Source: Desulfotignum sp. (lineage in GTDB: Bacteria; Desulfobacterota; Desulfobacteria; Desulfobacterales; Desulfobacteraceae). Taken from it: a stretch of 64,000 nt of DNA. How positions within the stretch are numbered: position 1 is the first letter of the stretch; each line of letters opens with the position of its first letter. Below the pieces are notes generated by a model, which was given only the letters and a program-made list of their open reading frames with translations, did no database searches and was not told the DNA's origin. The stretch is from assembly GCA_011389575.1 (NCBI GenBank), contig JAABUB010000003.1:26633-90632 (forward strand), in the 5' to 3' direction. This document shows positions 1 through 7,525 of this stretch, one piece after another. The translations under genes were made by a program, and so were the position numbers.

Positions 1-2
1 CC

Positions 3-1091
3 ATTCACGGGTTTCCTGTGGGGTTGGTGCAGTGCGAATCCAATTTTCTCGGTATTATGGAACCGGGCCGTTATACCTGTGTTGGCAGTGGCGGCTGGGC
101 CAATATAATTGAAAAGTTCAAAAAAGCCAAAACATATTGTGACCAGCCATTTGAAGTACAGGTTGTGGGACGAAAGAAAAAAATCATCCCCATTAGTGAA
201 GAATGGATCGGAGACCGGTTTAACGGAGTTGGCTCCAGTAATATCCGGAAAGTCGACATTTCATGCCGTGATGCTGCAGGTGCTGATCTGCCGGATAATT
301 CACTGGATGCAGTTTTTACAGATCCGCCTTATTTTGGTAATGTCCAGTATGCCGAACTCATGGATTTCTGTTATGTCTGGTTGAAAAAACTGGTGGGGCA
401 GACATCTTCCGCTTTTAATGCACCATCAACCAGAAATGCACATGAGTTGACTGGAAACGTTGATATGGGCCGGGATTTAAAGCATTTTACCGAAGGGCTT
501 TCAGCGGTATTTCAGCGCATGGCAATGGCATTGAAAAACGGTGCCCCGTTCGTTTTTACATATCACCACAACAAACTGGAGGCCTACTATCCTGTAGCGG
601 TGGCAATTCTGGATGCCGATCTGGTCTGTTCGGCATCACTTCCCTGCCCCGGTGAAATGGGCGGCTCCATTCATATAAACGGCACAGGATCATCTATCAT
701 AGATACCGTATTTGTCTGCCGTTCAACAGGTACGATGAAGCGGAAATGGCTGGCTGATTCACCACAGGCGGTTGCAGAAATTGTGAATGCGGATATCGCC
801 TGTCTTAAAAATGGGAATGTCAAACCAACTCCGGGTGATATCCGGTGTATCATTTTCGGCCACATGGTTCGCTTGGCCATCTGGTCTTTGCGGTCCCAGT
901 GGAAAAAAGACAAACCGGTCTCGTCACGAATAACTAAAGTTGCCGCCTGGCTTCTGCAGTTCGGACGTCTGGCGGAAATAGAACAATTTTTAGAAAACGA
1001 CAAGGCGATGACAAACCCTGATAAAACTTTATTTGCCATTAATGAATCACTGGAGAGCTATGAAACCGAAAATACAGAAATTCCCTTTTGA
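3..1091 (+). CDS. DUF1156-type DNA methylase, C-terminal part (5' end outside window)
   Basis: The reading frame is open to the left edge, so the N terminus is missing and the GTG at 18 is only the first start codon inside the window. About 100 residues past that GTG lies TDPPYFGNVQY, a methylase motif IV (DPPY) followed by an MDFCYVWL stretch, as in the large DUF1156 adenine-specific DNA methylases. The protein probably transfers a methyl group from SAM to an amino group of a DNA base. DUF1156 methylases often sit in anti-phage or modification loci, and a PD-(D/E)XK nuclease-like gene follows 15 bases downstream in the same frame. The family call rests on motif context; the SAM-binding part may lie outside the window. 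Confidence 0.75.
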   Translation: MHGFPVGLVQCESNFLGIMEPGRYTCVGSGGWANIIEKFKKAKTYCDQPFEVQVVGRKKKIIPISEEWIGDRFNGVGSSNIRKVDISCRDAAGADLPDNSLDAVFTDPPYFGNVQYAELMDFCYVWLKKLVGQTSSAFNAPSTRNAHELTGNVDMGRDLKHFTEGLSAVFQRMAMALKNGAPFVFTYHHNKLEAYYPVAVAILDADLVCSASLPCPGEMGGSIHINGTGSSIIDTVFVCRSTGTMKRKWLADSPQAVAEIVNADIACLKNGNVKPTPGDIRCIIFGHMVRLAIWSLRSQWKKDKPVSSRITKVAAWLLQFGRLAEIEQFLENDKAMTNPDKTLFAINESLESYETENTEIPF

Positions 1092-1106
1092 AGCTGCTGT
1101 GGTTTT

Positions 1107-1814
1107 GTGCGGTCCCTGGACCGGAAAATTCGTATAGCCCCTGAAACAGCACTCAATACCAATGGGGTCGTTAAAGAGCGGGTTGGTGCGATGATTCGTA
1201 CCGCATGTCAATTATTGTCAGAAGGTGCACCAAAAATAGAAACAGTGCTATTGCACCGTCTGGACAAAGCTGATACCAGACAAGGAATTGCAAGCATCAA
1301 AAACCTTTCCGGAATAGGGGTGCCGTATGGCATGCTGCTGTATGAACGACTTCTTGGAAGGCCTTTTGCCGGACATCGGGATTCTGTGAGTGACATTATT
1401 GGCGATACCCTGGAATCTGCCATCGAAGAAGTTCTCTTCAGGGCTGCCATCAGTTTTCGGAAAACCAAGCGGGCGGAAAGGATCGAGGGCTTTGACCAGT
1501 CTCCGGATTTTATTATTCCCAGTGAATTTAATCCGCAAATTATCATAGAAGCCAAGATTACTGAAGATGATGGCACAGCACGTGACAAAGTGACACGTAT
1601 TCAGCATCTTGGTCAATTGAGCCTTGCCGGCCGACGTGCAGACGATCCGAAATATGAAGTGATCGCATGTATAGGGGGGCGCGGTTTCGGGGTACGCAGA
1701 GAAGATATGAAAAAAATGATTATTGCTACCAGGGGCAAGGTTTTTACCTTGAAAACTTTGGATCGGTTGATTGAATGCACCCGGTTGAAGGAATTTCAGG
1801 CAGAACAGCCATAA
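1107..1814 (+). CDS. PD-(D/E)XK nuclease-like protein, possibly 5'-frameshifted
   Basis: This 235-residue protein carries PDF at about residues 133-135, then a hydrophobic strand ending IEAK at 147-150, with an upstream helix rich in Glu (ESAIEE, about 103-108). That is the layout of a PD-(D/E)XK nuclease core, as in many restriction enzymes. With the methylase just upstream it could be the restriction partner of a modification pair. The GTG at 1107 has no convincing Shine-Dalgarno. A better start is the ATG at 1060, preceded by GGAGAG, but that frame closes at 1137 after 25 residues. The gene may therefore be frameshifted near 1110-1135, or truly start at the GTG. Substrate and activity are unknown. 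Confidence 0.6.
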   Translation: MRSLDRKIRIAPETALNTNGVVKERVGAMIRTACQLLSEGAPKIETVLLHRLDKADTRQGIASIKNLSGIGVPYGMLLYERLLGRPFAGHRDSVSDIIGDTLESAIEEVLFRAAISFRKTKRAERIEGFDQSPDFIIPSEFNPQIIIEAKITEDDGTARDKVTRIQHLGQLSLAGRRADDPKYEVIACIGGRGFGVRREDMKKMIIATRGKVFTLKTLDRLIECTRLKEFQAEQP

Positions 1815-1872
1815 AATGTTCTATTGATCCTGCACTGTTTCTGATGGGGGTTGTGATGGCCGGCCGGGCCAG

Positions 1873-2694
1873 TCAAACCCCCTTGAACCTGGCCTCCCGC
1901 CGTTCCAGAAAAGAATCCAGGCCCTCCTGGACATCCCGGGTTTTCATCAGGGGCATCAGATCCGGCAAAAGGCGGTCAATGGCGGCCTGGTCCCCGTGGG
2001 ACCGGGCCAGACGGCTGGACCGCAGGGAGGCGGCAACGCCTAAGGGGGCCTGTTTTGCAATGGTACCGGCAATGGCCAGGGCCGTGTCCAGGCAGGCTTC
2101 CGCCGGGGTCAGCTCCTGGACCAGGCCCAGGCGGAACGCTTCTTTTGCAGGGACCTCATCGCCGGTCAAAAGATAGCGCATGGCATTTCCCCAGCCTATC
2201 TCCTGGAAAAGGCGGACCGTGGCCCCGCCAACCGGGTAGATGCCCCGTTTGATTTCGATCTGACCGAACCGGACCGTGTCTGCCGCCACTCGAATATCAC
2301 AGGCCAGCAGCAGCTCCAGGCCGATGGTCAGGCAGATCCCCTGGACCGCCATGACCACGGGTTTGCCCACCTGTCTGTCCGGATCCAGTCCCAAAGGATC
2401 CATCCCCGATTCAGGCAGTTCAGGAAACTGTCCTCTGGAAAAGCATTCCGCCCAGTCCGGCAGGTCCAGGCCGGCGGTAAAATGGTCTCCTTTGGCATAC
2501 AGGACCCCGCACCGAAGGTTCGGATTGCGGTGCAGCTCGCCATAGGCAATGCTCAGCTGCCGGTACAGATCCAGGTCGAATGCATTGCGCTTTTCAGGTC
2601 GGTTCAGTCCCATGTGCAGCACATGTTCCCGGGTGTCCACTATCAGCTTGCTGTCTTGTGGTCTGTCTTCTGCTGTCAGGGGATTTTTTTGCAT
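1873..2694 (-). CDS. Enoyl-CoA hydratase/isomerase (crotonase) family protein
   Basis: Crotonase-fold enzyme acting on a CoA thioester. The N-terminal domain has the oxyanion-hole segment HFTAGLDLPDW. The region matching the two catalytic glutamates of enoyl-CoA hydratase keeps both: IGLELLLACD and FGQIEIKRGIYP. Hydratase or related chemistry is therefore possible, though the substrate cannot be read. I chose the ATG at 2694 because it is preceded by AGGAG about ten bases upstream; the frame extends to 2793 without a ribosome site. It converges with the nuclease gene and stands alone, with no fatty-acid operon nearby. The family is clear and the exact reaction is not. Confidence 0.85.
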   Translation of the reverse strand: MQKNPLTAEDRPQDSKLIVDTREHVLHMGLNRPEKRNAFDLDLYRQLSIAYGELHRNPNLRCGVLYAKGDHFTAGLDLPDWAECFSRGQFPELPESGMDPLGLDPDRQVGKPVVMAVQGICLTIGLELLLACDIRVAADTVRFGQIEIKRGIYPVGGATVRLFQEIGWGNAMRYLLTGDEVPAKEAFRLGLVQELTPAEACLDTALAIAGTIAKQAPLGVAASLRSSRLARSHGDQAAIDRLLPDLMPLMKTRDVQEGLDSFLERREARFKGV

Positions 2695-2867
2695 TGTCTT
2701 CTGGCTCCTTGAAATAAACACGGGGTTCGGTTTCCCTTGCAACTGCTGAATACATACCATCTTCATGCGCCGGACACAATGGAATGTCAACACAAACTAA
2801 CCGTATTTCAGGATTTTGGCATGATATGGAGACCATCCATCCTCCGGTATGAATATCCGTTTGGGCA

Positions 2868-2896
2868 TTGCATCTGCTGCAAAAAAGCGGTATATT
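2868..2896 (+). promoter_or_regulatory. Sigma-70-like promoter of the B12-sensor operon
   Basis: TTGCAT at 2868-2873 and TATATT at 2891-2896 are separated by 17 bases. They lie about 50 bases upstream of the first gene, whose ATG at 2949 follows a strong AAAAGGAGG ribosome site. Seen in the sequence; use as a promoter is inferred. Confidence 0.5.
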
Positions 2897-2948
2897 GAGA
2901 TATCCATTACAAAAATATCTGTAACCCATCGCATAAAAGGAGGCAACC

Positions 2949-3440
2949 ATGAAAGCTGCGCTTTTGCCCACTGCCCGGAAACTCGATCCACCGGCCGAAA
3001 CAGCCATCCGGGAATTTGAAGTTAAATGGGAACAGATCTCCGCCGAAGGCAACCGGCGCCTAATGGCGCGGCCGGACCTTGAAAAACTGGTGGGCAAGGG
3101 AAATGAACAAATGGCTGAAGATAACAACCGCAATTTTCCCCGGTTCATGTTATCGCTGTTTTCTGATTATCAACCAGCCGTGTTTGTGGAAACCGTGCTC
3201 TGGGTATTCCGGGCCTACCGGTCTCATGGGTTTCAAACCACCTATTGGGCCGCCAATCTCAACATCTGGGTGGACCTGCTGCAAAAAGAACTGTCTGCAG
3301 ATGCATGGACACAGATCTATCCCTTCTACAACTGGCTGATCGTCAACATCCCGGTGTTTACCGCCGTCACCGACACCGATTTGACAACCTCCGTCTCAAA
3401 CAGCCCGGATCACCTTCATGGTACAGGTACGCAGAAATGA
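2949..3440 (+). CDS. Helical N-terminal module of a B12-binding sensor (first half of a split gene)
   Basis: This protein is 163 residues long, mostly helical by composition, with no signal peptide or membrane segment and no catalytic motif I recognise. The core (about residues 50-135) has regularly spaced aromatic residues such as FMLSLFSDY and YPFYNWLIVNIP. The next gene starts inside its stop codon (ATGA at 3437-3440) and encodes the B12-binding part. The last 20 or so residues here look unlike protein of this family, while the other frame just upstream of 3437 reads sensibly (KQPGSPSWYRYAEMITEAL). This may therefore be one sensor gene of about 375 codons broken by a frameshift near 3375-3400, or a truly coupled gene pair. 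The start is secure because of the AAGGAGG site. Confidence 0.6.
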   Translation: MKAALLPTARKLDPPAETAIREFEVKWEQISAEGNRRLMARPDLEKLVGKGNEQMAEDNNRNFPRFMLSLFSDYQPAVFVETVLWVFRAYRSHGFQTTYWAANLNIWVDLLQKELSADAWTQIYPFYNWLIVNIPVFTAVTDTDLTTSVSNSPDHLHGTGTQK

Positions 3441-4081
3441 TCACCGAGGCGCTGTACCAGAACTACCTGACCCTGCTTTTAGACGGAAACCGCCGGGAAT
3501 GTGCCCGCATCGTGCAGCAGTTGCTGGGCCGGGACATCGAGATCAAGACCCTGTATGCCGACCTGTTTCAAAAAAGTCTGTACGAGGTGGGCCGGTTATG
3601 GGAATTCAACAGGATCTCGGTGGCCAAGGAACACCTGGTGACCGCCATCACCGAAGGATTGTTGAACCTGGTCTATCCCCGGCTGTTCGAAAGAGCAGTC
3701 TCCGATTCCGGGAATGATAGAAAAGTGGTGATCTCCTGTGCGGCCAACGAATTTCACCAGGTGGGCGGCAAAATGGTGGCGGACATCTTTGAACTCAACG
3801 GCTGGGACAGCCAGTTTCTGGGGGCCAACACCCCGGTGGATCAGATGCTGTCCCATATCCAGGAAGAAAAACCTGATCTGGTGGGGTTGTCTGTGAGCGT
3901 CTATTTCAACATGCCGGCACTGAAAGCCGGGTTAGCGGCCATCAGGGGAAATTTCCAGCATCTGGACATCTTTGTGGGGGGACAGGCTTTCAACTGGGGT
4001 GGCACTGAGATCACCAAACAATATTCGGGAACGGCTTATGTCCCGTCCCTTGACCGGCTCACCCCGCTGATTGCGGCATGA
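3437..4081 (+). CDS. Cobalamin-binding sensor domain protein with CarH-type signature
   Basis: The protein has 214 residues. A helical B12-cap domain (about 5-90) contains W55, nine residues, then E65-H66: the Wx9EH signature of the adenosylcobalamin photoreceptor CarH and relatives. A Rossmann-like B12-binding domain (about 95-214) follows, with ANEFHQVGGKM at 102-112. This is the ExHxxG form of the cobalamin-ligand loop seen in regulators, in place of the DxHxxG of enzymes. It has no DNA-binding domain, so it probably signals through partners. Its stop overlaps the start of the diguanylate cyclase gene (ATGA at 4078-4081). I infer a cytoplasmic B12-based, possibly light-responsive, input protein for the operon. 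Binding to the upstream 163-residue module is likely but unproven. Confidence 0.8.
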   Translation: MITEALYQNYLTLLLDGNRRECARIVQQLLGRDIEIKTLYADLFQKSLYEVGRLWEFNRISVAKEHLVTAITEGLLNLVYPRLFERAVSDSGNDRKVVISCAANEFHQVGGKMVADIFELNGWDSQFLGANTPVDQMLSHIQEEKPDLVGLSVSVYFNMPALKAGLAAIRGNFQHLDIFVGGQAFNWGGTEITKQYSGTAYVPSLDRLTPLIAA

Positions 4082-5067
4082 AAAAAAAGATGTGGGATAC
4101 CGACCGGCAGCCGGTTCTTCATTATCTTTTCCACCAGGCACCGGTGCTGTTTATGGTTTTGGATCGACAGGGCATCATCCGGCAGGTCAACCGGTTTGGG
4201 TCCCGGCTGCTGGGCTCGGATACAGCGGGGAAACCGTTTCAGGAGATCCTCATCGATTTTCATCACACCTTTGGCCTGGACCATGTCACCGCCTGTTCCG
4301 ATACCGTTCATCTGCTGGATTTTGACATACAATCCGGGAATGCTCAGACCTATCACTGCCTGTTTTATTCATTCAGGGATCAGATCCTGGTCTTCGGACA
4401 TCTGGATCTGGATGAAATCGAATCTTTGAGCAGTGAGCTGCTGGCAGTTAATCAGGAGCTGAACAACCTGACAAGGGAGCTGAACAGGAAAAACCGGGAA
4501 CTGGCCCGGGCTAATGAAAAAATCCTGGCACTTTCCCGCACCGATCACTTGACCGGTCTGGCCAACCGGGCCTATCTCTCCGAACGGATAGGCCAGATGA
4601 TTTCCCTGGCGGTCCGGAAATCCCGCCCCCTCTCCTTGATTATGACCGATATTGACAAGTTCAAAACCATCAACGACACCTATGGCCATGATGCCGGTGA
4701 CCGGGTGCTTCAGGGATTTGCCTGTCTGATGAAAACCAGCACCCGCACCGAAGATCTGGTGGCCCGTTTCGGCGGAGAGGAGTTTATTATCCTGCTGCCC
4801 CTGACAGACATCTGTGAAGCCCATGCCTATGCAGAACGGATCCGGCTGGCCCTGCCCCAAAAAAACCTGCTGCAGAACGGTCATCCCATTTTCGCCAGTT
4901 TCGGGGTCAGCCAGCTGCTGCCGAATGAAGACAGCGCCGGTTTGATCAAACGGGCGGACATGGCCTTGTACCGGGCCAAAACATCGGGCCGGAACCGGAC
5001 AGTGACGGCAACCGGCAGCGATGCGCATCCATCAGACCATTTGTCCGATAGTCAAAGACAACCATGA
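4078..5067 (+). CDS. PAS-GGDEF diguanylate cyclase
   Basis: Makes cyclic di-GMP from two GTP. Residues about 12-110 form a PAS-like domain, followed by a coiled-coil linker (LLAVNQELNNLTRELNRKN, about 121-150) and a GGDEF domain from about 155. The active loop is GGEEF at 242-246, and the product-inhibition site RxxD is present at 233-236 (RTED), so an active, feedback-controlled enzyme is expected. The linker and the PAS-like part closely resemble those of the histidine kinase encoded next, suggesting that both read the same signal. ATGA overlaps at both ends show tight coupling in the operon. No membrane segment is visible. Confidence 0.9.
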   Translation: MKKKMWDTDRQPVLHYLFHQAPVLFMVLDRQGIIRQVNRFGSRLLGSDTAGKPFQEILIDFHHTFGLDHVTACSDTVHLLDFDIQSGNAQTYHCLFYSFRDQILVFGHLDLDEIESLSSELLAVNQELNNLTRELNRKNRELARANEKILALSRTDHLTGLANRAYLSERIGQMISLAVRKSRPLSLIMTDIDKFKTINDTYGHDAGDRVLQGFACLMKTSTRTEDLVARFGGEEFIILLPLTDICEAHAYAERIRLALPQKNLLQNGHPIFASFGVSQLLPNEDSAGLIKRADMALYRAKTSGRNRTVTATGSDAHPSDHLSDSQRQP

Positions 5068-6197
5068 AAGAGACCAGAGAACAGGCCGCATACAGCTATG
5101 TCACCCGACAATCACAGGATCTGCTTTTTGTGCTGTCCGGTGACGGCCGTATTCTTGAGGCCAATGAATCAGCTCGATCTCTCACCGGCTGCCGGGAAAA
5201 TGACACCGCGTTTTCAGACCTGGTGGTGGATTTTACCGGCACATTCAATATAGCGGACATGGTCAAGGCACCGGGTGGGCCCCATCTTCTCAACATTAAA
5301 ACGGCAGCCGGACTGCCCCAGAGTTATGATTTCTATTTTGAGCAAATACAAAATCGGACCCTGGGTTTCGGCCGGCTCGATGCCCGTGAAATGGCGCACA
5401 TGCAAAAACAGCTGCTGTCGTTGAACCAGGAACTCAACAACCTGACCCGCCGGCTTCACAAACAAAATGCCGAGCTGGCCCGGTTGAACCAGGAAAAAAA
5501 TCAATTTCTGGGCATGGCGGCCCATGATCTGCGAAAACCCATCGGACTGATTCTCACCTATAGTGAATTCCTGCTGGATGAGGCGGCCCGGGACCTGGAC
5601 ACAGAACATCAAAATTTTTTGTCCACCATCCACAACCGATCTTTGTTCATGAAAAACCTGGTGGATGATTTTCTGGATGTCAGTGCCATTGAAGCCAGGC
5701 GGTTTGACCTGGATCTGCAGCCTGCGGATATGCCAAAAGTCCTGTCCCAAAGCCTGGAGATCAACCGGCTGCAAGCCCAAAAAAAGGGGGTTATGCTCGA
5801 GGTGGATATGGGCGCGTGTCCCGGGCCGGCCGTCATCGATGCCGCCAAAATCGAACAGGCTGTCACCAACCTGGTTTGCAACGCCATTGATTACAGCAGG
5901 GAGGGAGACACGGTCCGTGTTCGGCTTTTCTGCCGGCAGGACCATCTAATATTTTCGGTGGAAGACAACGGACCGGGAATGTCCCTGCAGGACATGGAAA
6001 AACTGTTCACCCCGTTCGGCAGAACCCGGACGAAAAAAACCGCCGGAGAAAAGAGCACCGGTCTCGGCTTGCTGATCACCCACAAGATTATCACAGCCCA
6101 CAACGGCACGCTGCATGTGGACAACGCACCGGACCACGGTACCACCATAACGGTGAAGCTGCCGGTTATCAAACAATTTGAAACACCAACGGAATAA
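5064..6197 (+). CDS. PAS-containing soluble histidine kinase
   Basis: The 377 residues comprise a PAS-like domain (about 10-105), the coiled coil LLSLNQELNNLTRRLHKQN (about 117-145), and a HisKA domain with the phosphoacceptor in MAAHDLRKP (H154). A HATPase_c domain follows, with an N box around NLVCNAIDYS, a G1 box DNGPGM and a G2 box STGLGL. There is no membrane segment, so it senses in the cytoplasm. The start overlaps the diguanylate cyclase stop (ATGA at 5064-5067). The likely receiver is the response regulator encoded immediately downstream. Sharing a sensor-plus-linker design with the neighbouring cyclase suggests that the B12 protein or a common ligand drives both a phosphorelay and c-di-GMP synthesis. 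Confidence 0.9.
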   Translation: MKETREQAAYSYVTRQSQDLLFVLSGDGRILEANESARSLTGCRENDTAFSDLVVDFTGTFNIADMVKAPGGPHLLNIKTAAGLPQSYDFYFEQIQNRTLGFGRLDAREMAHMQKQLLSLNQELNNLTRRLHKQNAELARLNQEKNQFLGMAAHDLRKPIGLILTYSEFLLDEAARDLDTEHQNFLSTIHNRSLFMKNLVDDFLDVSAIEARRFDLDLQPADMPKVLSQSLEINRLQAQKKGVMLEVDMGACPGPAVIDAAKIEQAVTNLVCNAIDYSREGDTVRVRLFCRQDHLIFSVEDNGPGMSLQDMEKLFTPFGRTRTKKTAGEKSTGLGLLITHKIITAHNGTLHVDNAPDHGTTITVKLPVIKQFETPTE

Positions 6198-6204
6198 ACC
6201 TGCC

Positions 6205-6822
6205 ATGACTCAACAGATAAAAATAATGATTGTGGATGATGACCCGGATGTGTTGTTTGCCACCACCCGGCTGGTTAAAAAAGCTGGATACACAGTAATG
6301 GAAGCATCCACCGGGGAAGCGGCTATAAAAACAGCCAGAGACCAGAAACCGGACATCATCCTTCTGGATGTGGTGCTGCCGGATATCATGGGCACAGAGC
6401 TTTGCCGGCAGATCAAGGCAGACCCCCGGGCTGGCGGCGGATACGTTCTTTTGACTTCCGGCATGAAGACCGCTTCGGACCAGCAGGCCGACGGACTGGA
6501 TGCCGGTGCGGACGGCTATATCGCCCGGCCTGTATCCAACCGGGAACTGATCGCCCGGATCAATGCCATGGTGCGGATTCTGACGGCGGAACGGGAGCGG
6601 GACCAGGTGATAGAAGAACTCAGACAGGCCCTGGCAAAGATCAAGCAGCTGAGCGCTCTGTTGCCCATCTGCATGCACTGTAAAAAAATCCGTGATGACA
6701 AAGGATACTGGAGTGAGATCGAAACCTATATCCGGGAAAACACGGACACGGAGTTCAGCCACAGCATCTGCCGGGAATGCGCCCAAAAGCATTACCCGGA
6801 GTTGAACCTTTTTGACCCATGA
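6205..6822 (+). CDS. Response regulator with C-terminal HCKKI cysteine module
   Basis: The receiver domain (about 1-120) has acidic residues IVDDD near 9-13, the phosphoacceptor Asp55 in LLDVVLPD and a later conserved Lys-type segment. A short helix (VIEELRQALAKIKQLSALLP) leads to a roughly 50-residue module with two CxxC pairs, ICMHCKKIRDDKGYW and ICRECAQK, probably metal-binding. The same module ends the PocR protein at 20478-21320. There is no DNA-binding domain, so the output is likely protein interaction. The ATG at 6205 starts the receiver; a TTG at 6178 inside the kinase gene is possible but less likely. It probably accepts phosphate from the kinase encoded just upstream. Confidence 0.85.
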   Translation: MTQQIKIMIVDDDPDVLFATTRLVKKAGYTVMEASTGEAAIKTARDQKPDIILLDVVLPDIMGTELCRQIKADPRAGGGYVLLTSGMKTASDQQADGLDAGADGYIARPVSNRELIARINAMVRILTAERERDQVIEELRQALAKIKQLSALLPICMHCKKIRDDKGYWSEIETYIRENTDTEFSHSICRECAQKHYPELNLFDP

Positions 6823-6887
6823 AGCCTATTGTCATCTCACAGCTGGCCTGCATGGTCCGCAGCGCGCTGGACGGGTTCAGCCACTGA
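6819..6887 (+). other. 22-residue ORF coupled to the response regulator stop
   Basis: An ATG at 6819 overlaps the regulator stop (ATGA) and opens a 22-codon frame, MKPIVISQLACMVRSALDGF followed by two residues. The ATGA coupling matches the rest of the operon, so this may be the broken start of a further operon gene, cut when the AT-rich toxin-antitoxin segment arrived. I do not recognise the family. Confidence 0.3.
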
Positions 6888-6926
6888 GATTTTCATGCCG
6901 GTGGGAGATTGATTAAGAAAGTACTC

Positions 6927-6957
6927 TTGACATTTATGAATCAAAATATTAGCTAAT
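6927..6957 (+). promoter_or_regulatory. Promoter and palindromic operator of the toxin-antitoxin pair
   Basis: TTGACA at 6927-6932 is followed by the perfect 10-base palindrome ATTAGCTAAT at 6948-6957, where the -10 box should lie. The antitoxin ATG is 36 bases further on. Ribbon-helix-helix antitoxins usually repress their own promoter at short palindromes, so autoregulation is likely. The exact -10 box is unclear. Confidence 0.45.
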
Positions 6958-6992
6958 TGACAGATAAGAAATACTCTGTGAGGAGAGTAACA

Positions 6993-7232
6993 ATGAGTAC
7001 ATTGACTTTAAAAGTTCCTGACGTTCTGAATACACAACTCAACAGTTATGCCAAACAAAAAGGCCTGAGCAAATCGGAAATTGTACGTATTGCACTGTCA
7101 GAATACTTTTCAAGGGACAATATTTCATTTGAAGGATCAATTTTGGATCTATCAGAAGATTTAGCCGGCAGTATCGAGGCACCCTCAGATATCTCAATCA
7201 ATAAAGATTATCTGGAGGGATACTGCGCATGA
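6993..7232 (+). CDS. Ribbon-helix-helix (CopG/VapB-like) antitoxin
   Basis: The 79 residues start at the ATG after AGGAGAG. The N-terminal part (about 1-45) has the short beta strand LTLKVPDVL and two helices with KQKGLSKSEIVRIALSEYF, as in CopG-type ribbon-helix-helix DNA-binding antitoxins. The C-terminal tail (about 46-79) is acidic and likely binds the toxin. Its stop overlaps the toxin start (ATGA at 7229-7232), the usual arrangement of such pairs. The segment is markedly more AT-rich than the flanking signalling genes, a sign of transfer. Confidence 0.8.
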   Translation: MSTLTLKVPDVLNTQLNSYAKQKGLSKSEIVRIALSEYFSRDNISFEGSILDLSEDLAGSIEAPSDISINKDYLEGYCA

Positions 7233-7516
7233 AACAGAAAAGAGTCATTGTTGATACCGGGCCACTCGTAGCATTTCTCAACAAAAAAGATTCTTATCAT
7301 GAATGGGCAAAAATACAATTTTCTCTTATATCCCCTCCTTTCATATCATGCGAATCAGTCATATCAGAAGCGTATTTTTTGCTGCAAGGTTTTTCCAATG
7401 GGGCTCGTAACGTCTTGGAACTACTCGAACGTGAATTAATAATTCTACCCTTCGACTTAGAAGCGGAATCAAATTCAATAAAAATTCTTCTGGGAAAAGA
7501 TCAAATTGTGCAATAA
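7229..7516 (+). pseudogene. VapC-like PIN-domain toxin, truncated at the C terminus
   Basis: This is a PIN-domain RNase of the VapC kind by its N terminus: VDTGPLVAFLN supplies the first acidic residue (D9) and ISEAY the second (E47). The protein stops after 95 residues, whereas VapC toxins usually run 125-140. The part that normally carries the third and fourth active-site aspartates is absent, and no frame downstream restores it because the next gene begins at 7526. It is therefore probably an inactive remnant. The antitoxin upstream is intact. A shortened but functional protein cannot be excluded from sequence alone. Confidence 0.7.
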
Positions 7517-7525
7517 GGCAAAGAC

